Source: JBKPDV01 sp046728075 (GTDB lineage: Bacteria > Acidobacteriota > Thermoanaerobaculia > UBA5066 > Gp7-AA6). From it: a stretch of 17,123 nucleotides of DNA. Shown here piece after piece: positions 15,419 through 17,123 of the stretch (the stretch's first letter is position 1; each line of letters opens with the position of its first letter). The stretch covers positions 1-17,123 of the forward strand of contig JBKPDV010000018.1 in assembly GCA_046728075.1 (NCBI GenBank), given 5' to 3'. The notes beneath the pieces were generated by a model. It made no database searches. It was not told the DNA's origin and saw only the letters and a list, made by a program, of their open reading frames with translations. Position numbers and translations under genes: made by a program.

Positions 15419-16203
15419 CGCGTGCCCGCCACCACGCGTCGCAAGGCGTCGGAGCGGCGGATCTCTTCGCGCAGGCTGAAGAGGTACCGGATGACTCGCG
15501 TGATCGTCCCGGCCATCTTCCAGGGACGGTGGATGGATTGGCCCGCTTCCCGCGGGAAGTGGCGCACGACGACTTCGGCCACCTTCCACCCGGCGATCCG
15601 GCACCGGGCGAAGATCTCATCGCCGACGAAATTGATGCGGTGCTTGATCTCGATGCGGCGGGCGACATCGCGACGAAAGGCACGGCAGCCGCCGTTGATG
15701 TCATGGAGAGGCGATCCAAGGATCCAGCGGGAGAGGAGGTTCAGCCCCTTGGAAAGAACCAGCCGTGGAAGAGGGTCGTGCCGCTGCTTCTTCCAGCCGA
15801 AGACGACGTCGGCTCCCCCGTCGATGGCCCCGAGGAACACGGGCGCGTCGGCCATCGTGTGTTGACCGTCGCCGTCGACGACCATGATGACCTCGCCCGG
15901 CGTGTTGCGCAGCGCCGTTTCCGTCGCGACCGCATAACCCTTGTTGCCGTCGTGGTGAACGACCAGAACCCTCGGATCCTTTCGTGCGATCTCGTCGGCG
16001 ATCTGTCCCGTACGGTCCCGGCTGCCGTCGTTGACGACCAGAACGCGCCACTGCAGACCGGGGACGGCGGAAAGCGCGGAGACCGCTTCTTCGACGGTCT
16101 TGGCGATGAGGACTTCCTCGTTGTACGCCAGAAAGGCAACGCCCAGCCGCGGCTGCTCGGCCGCCGGGCGAGGCTCTCGCGCCTGTAAGTCTGCCGGCCT
16201 CAC
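15415..16203 (-). CDS. GT2 polyprenyl-phosphate sugar synthase (dolichol-phosphate mannose synthase-like)
   Basis: The 262-residue protein is a GT-A-fold family 2 glycosyltransferase. Visible motifs are GVAFLAYNEE (21-30), VVNDGSRDRT (56-65) with D59, the metal-binding VVDGDGQH (108-115; D110, D112), HDINGGCRAFRRDV (167-180) and VVRHFPREAGQS (212-223). The last two are typical of dolichyl/undecaprenyl-phosphate mannose or glucose synthases. There is no C-terminal membrane pair, so it is the short, soluble DPM1-like form acting at the inner face of the membrane. It would make the lipid-linked sugar used by the GT-C enzymes around it; which sugar is unknown. The start is GTG 16203, with no good ribosome site. 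A GGAGG on this strand (16241-16237) lies about 33 bases upstream with no start codon behind it. It overlaps the next gene by GTGA. Confidence 0.9.
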   Translation of the reverse strand: MRPADLQAREPRPAAEQPRLGVAFLAYNEEVLIAKTVEEAVSALSAVPGLQWRVLVVNDGSRDRTGQIADEIARKDPRVLVVHHDGNKGYAVATETALRNTPGEVIMVVDGDGQHTMADAPVFLGAIDGGADVVFGWKKQRHDPLPRLVLSKGLNLLSRWILGSPLHDINGGCRAFRRDVARRIEIKHRINFVGDEIFARCRIAGWKVAEVVVRHFPREAGQSIHRPWKMAGTITRVIRYLFSLREEIRRSDALRRVVAGTR

Positions 16204-16305
16204 CGAGGCCGGAGAGCTCTGACTATCCGTTGGGGACCTCCGAGAAGAAGAAAGTAAAGGATACGGCCGCTTCTGTCCAGTACGGCGGCCGAGTGGGAGC
16301 GCGCG

Positions 16306-17123
16306 CTATTGACAGAAGGGCGGGAGATTCGGGGATTGCCAGGCCACCAGCTGCACATCGCCTCCCATGTTTCTCGCCGGGCAGGGAACCTTTCCCAGCT
16401 CCGCCAGGCGCCGCTCGAGACCCCCCCGGCTGACCTCGTCCATCTCGGGCCGAAGGAAGACGACCGTATCCCCGTCGCGCAGTCTTTCGCGCGCTCCTTC
16501 CGGGAAGTGGCCTCTCTTGATCCTCACTTCGGACAGGGCGGGAAGACCGTACACCTCTCGCAGCATCGTCAGCCCGTACGCGGCGGTCCAGGACAGGGTT
16601 CCCGTCTCGAGAGTCGGACCCGTGGTCAGAATCACGATCTTCTTGGGTTTGCCGGGGGCATCCTGGATCTGGCGAGCGACCCGATAGAAGACCGAATCGA
16701 AGGCCTGATCGTCCTGCATCCTTCGAGGAGACTGGACATACGCCTGGCAGTAGTTCAGGCCGATCATGACGACCACGGCCACCGCGAGTCCGATCGAGAT
16801 CGCACGTCGCGAAAGTCCCGCGGAACGCGCGCGCCCGGCGATCCAGGAGAGTCCGATGGCCGCCGACAGCGCGAACCAGGGAAGCAGGAGAAACATCCGG
16901 GTCGTCCGCGGATAGGTTCCTTCGTGCGAGCCGCCGACCAAAAGAAGAAGCGTGATCCACCCGAGAATCAGAAACCGGGCAAATCGATCCTCGCGGGCGT
17001 GCCGGAGAGTGACCGCGAATCCGATGACGATCAACGCGGCTGTCAGAGGATCCGTGTAGGAGATTCCCACGAAGTGGTTCTCGCCCGGCGAATACAGGGT
17101 AGAGAGAGTCGCGTGGGAAAGAC
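16306..17123 (-). CDS. GT39-like membrane glycosyltransferase, C-terminal part (5' end off the window)
   Basis: The frame is open to the right edge and gives about 271 residues, ending SPNLPPFCQ. The first visible residues, YSPGENHFVGISYTDPLTAA, lead into about three or four membrane segments. RTTRMFLLLPWFALSAAIGL follows, then a hydrophilic tail of about 150 residues that should lie outside the membrane. The arrangement (short loop with D/N-P, membrane pair, Arg plus small-residue membrane segment, soluble tail) parallels the matching part of the PA14-bearing GT39-like protein in this window, so I assign it to the same GT-C group. The catalytic N-terminal half is not visible, so activity cannot be judged. 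A GTG at 17070 lies mid-protein and is not the real start. It stops 102 bp before the GT2 gene on the same strand. Confidence 0.75.
   Translation of the reverse strand, partial: LSHATLSTLYSPGENHFVGISYTDPLTAALIVIGFAVTLRHAREDRFARFLILGWITLLLLVGGSHEGTYPRTTRMFLLLPWFALSAAIGLSWIAGRARSAGLSRRAISIGLAVAVVVMIGLNYCQAYVQSPRRMQDDQAFDSVFYRVARQIQDAPGKPKKIVILTTGPTLETGTLSWTAAYGLTMLREVYGLPALSEVRIKRGHFPEGARERLRDGDTVVFLRPEMDEVSRGGLERRLAELGKVPCPARNMGGDVQLVAWQSPNLPPFCQ

Overview
The window is GC-rich bacterial-type DNA, tightly packed and dominated by integral-membrane glycosyltransferases of the GT-C fold. I cannot name the organism. The DUF2298/'Chlor_Arch_YYY'-type module lying directly beside an Agl23-type protein is a pairing I know mainly from Chloroflexi and archaea. 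The coding style (many GTG/TTG starts, few Shine-Dalgarno sites, NHL propellers) fits Chloroflexi or another deep-branching uncultured bacterial phylum. No ribosomal, tRNA or other marker gene is present to decide it.

Layout. Three genes read leftwards from a divergent intergenic region near 3173-3386: a membrane-anchored six-bladed NHL propeller (2240-3172), a GT87-like GT-C enzyme overlapping it by ATGA (870-2243), and the N-terminal part of a GT39/ArnT-like GT-C enzyme that leaves the window (1-758). Rightwards from the same region run a GT39-like enzyme with a C-terminal PA14 domain (about 3387-5717), a 1657-residue protein that joins a GT39 module, a DUF2298 module and an NHL propeller (5801-10774), and an Agl23-like GT-C enzyme with its own C-terminal NHL propeller (10818-13559). 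A 16-codon ORF with a good ribosome site links the last two through start/stop overlaps. A roughly 500-bp gene-free stretch (13560-14062) follows. It is bounded by imperfect inverted repeats starting at TA dinucleotides and looks like a MITE or decayed insertion element. Converging on it from the right are three leftward genes: the C-terminal part of another GT39-like enzyme (16306-17123), a soluble GT2 dolichol-phosphate-mannose-synthase-like enzyme (15415-16203), and an FAD-dependent, UDP-galactopyranose-mutase/HemY-like enzyme (14063-15418) overlapping it by GTGA.

How they may work together (inference). The GT2 enzyme would load sugars onto a polyprenyl phosphate in the cytoplasm. The FAD enzyme could modify a nucleotide sugar or polyprenyl lipid. 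The GT-C enzymes would then use lipid-linked sugars outside the membrane to build a glycan or glycosylate proteins. The unusual theme is that GT-C enzymes are coupled to extracytoplasmic beta modules: once as overlapping separate genes (propeller plus GT87-like), twice as fusions (DUF2298 and Agl23 proteins), and once as PA14 on a GT39. The window therefore looks like a dedicated, poorly described extracytoplasmic glycosylation island.
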